From positions 16,123 to 80,122 of the forward strand of contig JANTQF010000155.1 in NCBI GenBank assembly GCA_032988165.1: 64,000 nt of DNA, in the 5' to 3' direction. The DNA is from Emmonsiellopsis sp. PD_33. Its lineage: Eukaryota > Ascomycota > Eurotiomycetes > Onygenales > Ajellomycetaceae. The translations under genes and the position numbers were made by a program. Under the pieces are notes generated by a model that was not told the DNA's origin, searched no databases, and worked only from the letters and a program-made list of their open reading frames with translations. Below are positions 61,852 to 64,000 of this stretch, piece by piece; positions within the stretch are counted from its first letter, which is position 1; every line of letters begins with the position of its first letter.

Positions 61852-62969
61852 TCAAATTACAGAATAGTCTGTCACGGCGCTTCTACAGGCCGGTCCTATT
61901 GCTACCTGCTCGCCTCCGCCATACCAAAGACGCCCCTTTCTATACTCTAACCCACCCCCCTCCCCAACTACCCAATCCCCTCCCTCTGGAACTGTTCCGT
62001 CTTCTCGTGGCCAGAGGGTCGTCTCAAGCCATCTATTTATATGCTCTACTTCCTCTATGAATTTCTGCACCCGTTTTGGATCTAACAGGCTCCCGGTTTC
62101 CTGCCCGTCCGCCTCTCGCAGGAACCCATCTTGAGTGATGAATCTGGCAATAGTGATATGTGCAGACGGTGCAATATATCTAGACCCGGCTTTAACCCCC
62201 AGCTTATTCATGAGAGCCCATATGTCCCTCCGGAGGTGATGATAGGTGTACTGGTTGCTGCAGTTGGTGGTCTCTCCCGCCGCAGGAATGAAAGTGAGCG
62301 CCAAACCAGCCGTGTCATAGCTTATCATCGGCTTGATCAAATGCGAGCGGTGTTCCTGCGTATAGCCCAGGACCTCTGATATGCCGTCACCGATAGAGGC
62401 CACCATCGCTTCCATCTCCGGTTCCGTTACCGAGTGCACCACTTCCAAGGCCGTCATGTGCAGTCTTTCAAGAGGCATAAACCAAACACCTGGAACGCAA
62501 CACTCATATTAGAGCACTTAACAGCCGGAAACTACATGCAGCACTTACTGGGAGCAACGCTTTGAAGCCTGGATTGTATGGACGCTACAAGTTGTCGTAT
62601 GGGCGGTGGTGGACGAGCCCAGAGGACGATGTTGTGACGAGGGTCTATGAAATTCGGGTCTCTTTGGGGACCTTCTAGTTTGGCAAGGATTAAATCAACG
62701 CTCCATCCTGGGAAACTCGGATCGAGAATCTTTGCTTTCTGCTGTGAGTTCCGCGCGGACCGGTGTGCGGCATAGCTTGCTTGGATTTGGATCTGGGGGG
62801 TACATGTCAGCTTGATTTATCTAAGTAAAATGGATCCGTAGATGAGAACCAGTACAGCACATGTAACTAGAGGACATACCGGGTCATTGGTGCAGGCGGT
62901 GATGAGGGCGTCGAATGGGTTTTCTATGGGGACTGGCGGGATCTCCTGCTGGTTTCCAGGAGGCTCCAT
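61852..62969 (-). CDS. 2H phosphoesterase superfamily protein (two HxT motifs)
   Basis: Minus-strand exons are 62969-62880, 62792-62549 and 62489-61852. They join in phase to 323 codons with introns of 87 and 59 nt (GTATGT...CCAG and GTAAGT...CCAG). The fold signature is two His-x-Thr motifs, LHMT (His122) and AHIT (His222), about 100 residues apart. This is the arrangement of the 2H family (LigT, 2'-5' RNA ligase-like and cyclic-nucleotide phosphodiesterases), in which the two histidines act on cyclic or 2'-5' phosphodiester bonds. An N-terminal block (residues 31-111) contains PRHNIVLWARPP. The spacing is right for catalysis, but the natural substrate in fungi is unknown. The start MEPPGNQQE is the first ATG of an exon whose splice phase matches. 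The gene is divergent from the Rub1 gene and ends 235 bp upstream of the eL42 start. Confidence 0.88.
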
Positions 62970-63454
62970 CGAGGATAGGGGGTGTATATGTTTTGTTTAT
63001 CAGAGGGTGACTTTGAATATCCCAGCAAAATAGTGCTTGGACAAGCTTATTAACCACGACGACGAAAGGGTTTCGAAGTATATAAATAGGCTTGCGGGGA
63101 CTATATATATAGAGGTTATATGCGACCGTGAGTGAGAACAAGATAAACTGTACCCAACATCTCTCTTGTTAAATACTTGAGTAGAAGAGCAGTGATTGCC
63201 GTCTCGTCCTCTTGGTGTGTTGCTGCCTCTCTATTTATATAAATACGAGCTGACCAACCCCCGCCAACAAACCCCACCACCACCACCAACATCCCATCTC
63301 GCAGCCGGTTCTTCGCCGCCGACCTCACAAACCGCCATCCACCGCATATCTACAGCGTCTGGAAAACAATCACCTCCGCCTGCCTCCTCCTCTGCTCTCA
63401 TCGTCCTCCAACCCGCAACGAAACCCCCCCGCCCCTCCTCACAATCCTATCACC
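62970..63454. promoter_or_regulatory. shared divergent promoter, 2H phosphoesterase and Rub1 genes
   Basis: 485 bp separate two divergent start codons, so both promoters must overlap here or reach into neighbouring introns. The right half is C-rich with CCA repeats (63270-63300). The left half contains ATATATA near 63104-63111 and TATTTATA near 63232-63240. No specific factor site is claimed. Confidence 0.5.
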
Positions 63455-63785
63455 ATGCTTATCAAGTGAGCTCTCCCTCCCGCAAAGACAAGACAAGCCA
63501 TACCCAATCTCCCAACCCGCTAACCACACCCCTCTTCTCGAGCAAACCAGAGTCCGGACCCTGACAGGCAAGGAGATCGAGCTGGACATCGAGCCCGACT
63601 ACAAAGTGCGCCTTTTCTTTCCCATTCCCCATCCCCATACTGCCCGCAAACGAACGAAATCGAGTCCCGCGCTGACCAAGGCCCGTCTTTGTTCCTGCAC
63701 AGGTATCCCGCATAAAGGAGCGCGTGGAGGAAAAAGAAGGCATCCCGCCCGTCCAGCAACGGTTGATTTTCGGAGGAAAGCAAAT
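63455..63785 (+). CDS. rub1: NEDD8/Rub1 ubiquitin-like modifier, 5' part
   Basis: Exons 63455-63465, 63551-63605 and 63703-63785 join in phase to the first 49 residues plus two bases of Met50. They read MLIKVRTLTGKEIELDIEPD and continue to IFGGKQ. The sequence is NEDD8 rather than ubiquitin: it has the ELDIEPD stretch and VEEKEGIPP with acidic residues at 31-32. Leu8 and Ile44 of the hydrophobic patch and Lys48 are present. Rub1 is attached to cullins and activates SCF-type ubiquitin ligases. The next donor, GTATGT, is at 63786, and the C-terminal exon with the Gly-Gly end is not recognisable in the remaining 215 bp. The first exon codes only three and two-thirds codons. Confidence 0.95.
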
Positions 63786-64000
63786 GTATGTTATGCTGTT
63801 GGCGCTCGTGGTGTAGACGAGACGGGACGGGGACGGGAGGGGGGGGGGGGGGGGGGGGGCGGGCGGCGGAGGGGCCCCCCCCCCCCCCTGGGGTTTTATA
63901 CCACCCCCTCTACCCCTCCTCCGCTACCTCGTCCCCCCCACAAAACCCCCACGAAACCACCCCCACCCCCCCACACAACAGACCCGACACCTCACCCCCA
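63786..64000. other. Rub1 intron start and probable low-quality contig end
   Basis: After the GTATGT donor there is a run of 21 G (63839-63859), then GC-only sequence, a run of 14 C (63875-63888) and C/CA-rich sequence to the edge. The expected Rub1 exon (starting around Ala51-Asp-Asp) is not readable. Such runs are unlike the rest of the window and look like poor base calls at a contig end. Confidence 0.55.

Noticed and set aside
1..64000. CRISPR arrays, operons, ribosome binding sites, phage or prokaryotic features
   Set aside because: The sequence is eukaryotic with spliced genes. No direct-repeat/spacer array was seen, and the only regular repeats are microsatellites and protein-level repeats.

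Overview
The window is filamentous-ascomycete nuclear DNA. Short GT...AG introns (mostly 49-136 nt) with CTAAC/CTGAC-type branch sites split most genes, promoters are pyrimidine-rich, and the protein families are fungal (Zn(II)2Cys6 factor, Vac7, leashin/involucrin-repeat giant, DUF3824 protein). One unsplit leashin gene and the general gene style suggest Eurotiomycetes, possibly Onygenales. The class is a fair inference; the order is a guess. All gene models were joined by hand by checking splice sites and reading phase; none is supported by RNA data.

Layout, left to right: a possible C-terminal stub of a gene entering from the left (3-53, +); a Ser/Thr-rich single-span membrane protein (2068-3603, -); a conserved fungal protein of unknown function in three exons (6161-8402, +); about 8 kb without a gene, holding a 368-bp TA-flanked MITE (13602-13969); a Zn(II)2Cys6 transcription factor in seven exons (16528-19997, +); a classical short-chain dehydrogenase (21332-22424, +); a giant leashin-type gene of about 5,885 codons in three exons (23216-41074, +); a CorA/ALR-type magnesium transporter (41793-44691, +); a DUF3824-like RS-rich protein (45783-48710, -); about 6.9 kb with no firm gene but one coherent start-less frame on the minus strand; VAC7 (55612-58425, +); ribosomal protein eL42 (60623-61616, -); a two-HxT (2H) phosphoesterase (61852-62969, -); and the 5' half of the NEDD8/Rub1 gene (63455-63785, +), which runs into homopolymer-rich, probably unreliable sequence at the right edge.

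Functional themes: leashin tethers Woronin bodies at septal pores. Vac7 activates the Fab1 kinase at the vacuole, and CorA/MNR2-type proteins move Mg2+, sometimes at the vacuole. Rub1 and eL42 are housekeeping. The most interesting structure is in the leashin and DUF3824 proteins, which lie 4.7 kb apart. Both place short Gly/Ala-rich hydrophobic segments at intervals inside Arg/Ser- or Lys-rich disordered sequence. The leashin middle also carries about 22 copies of a lysine-rich repeat.
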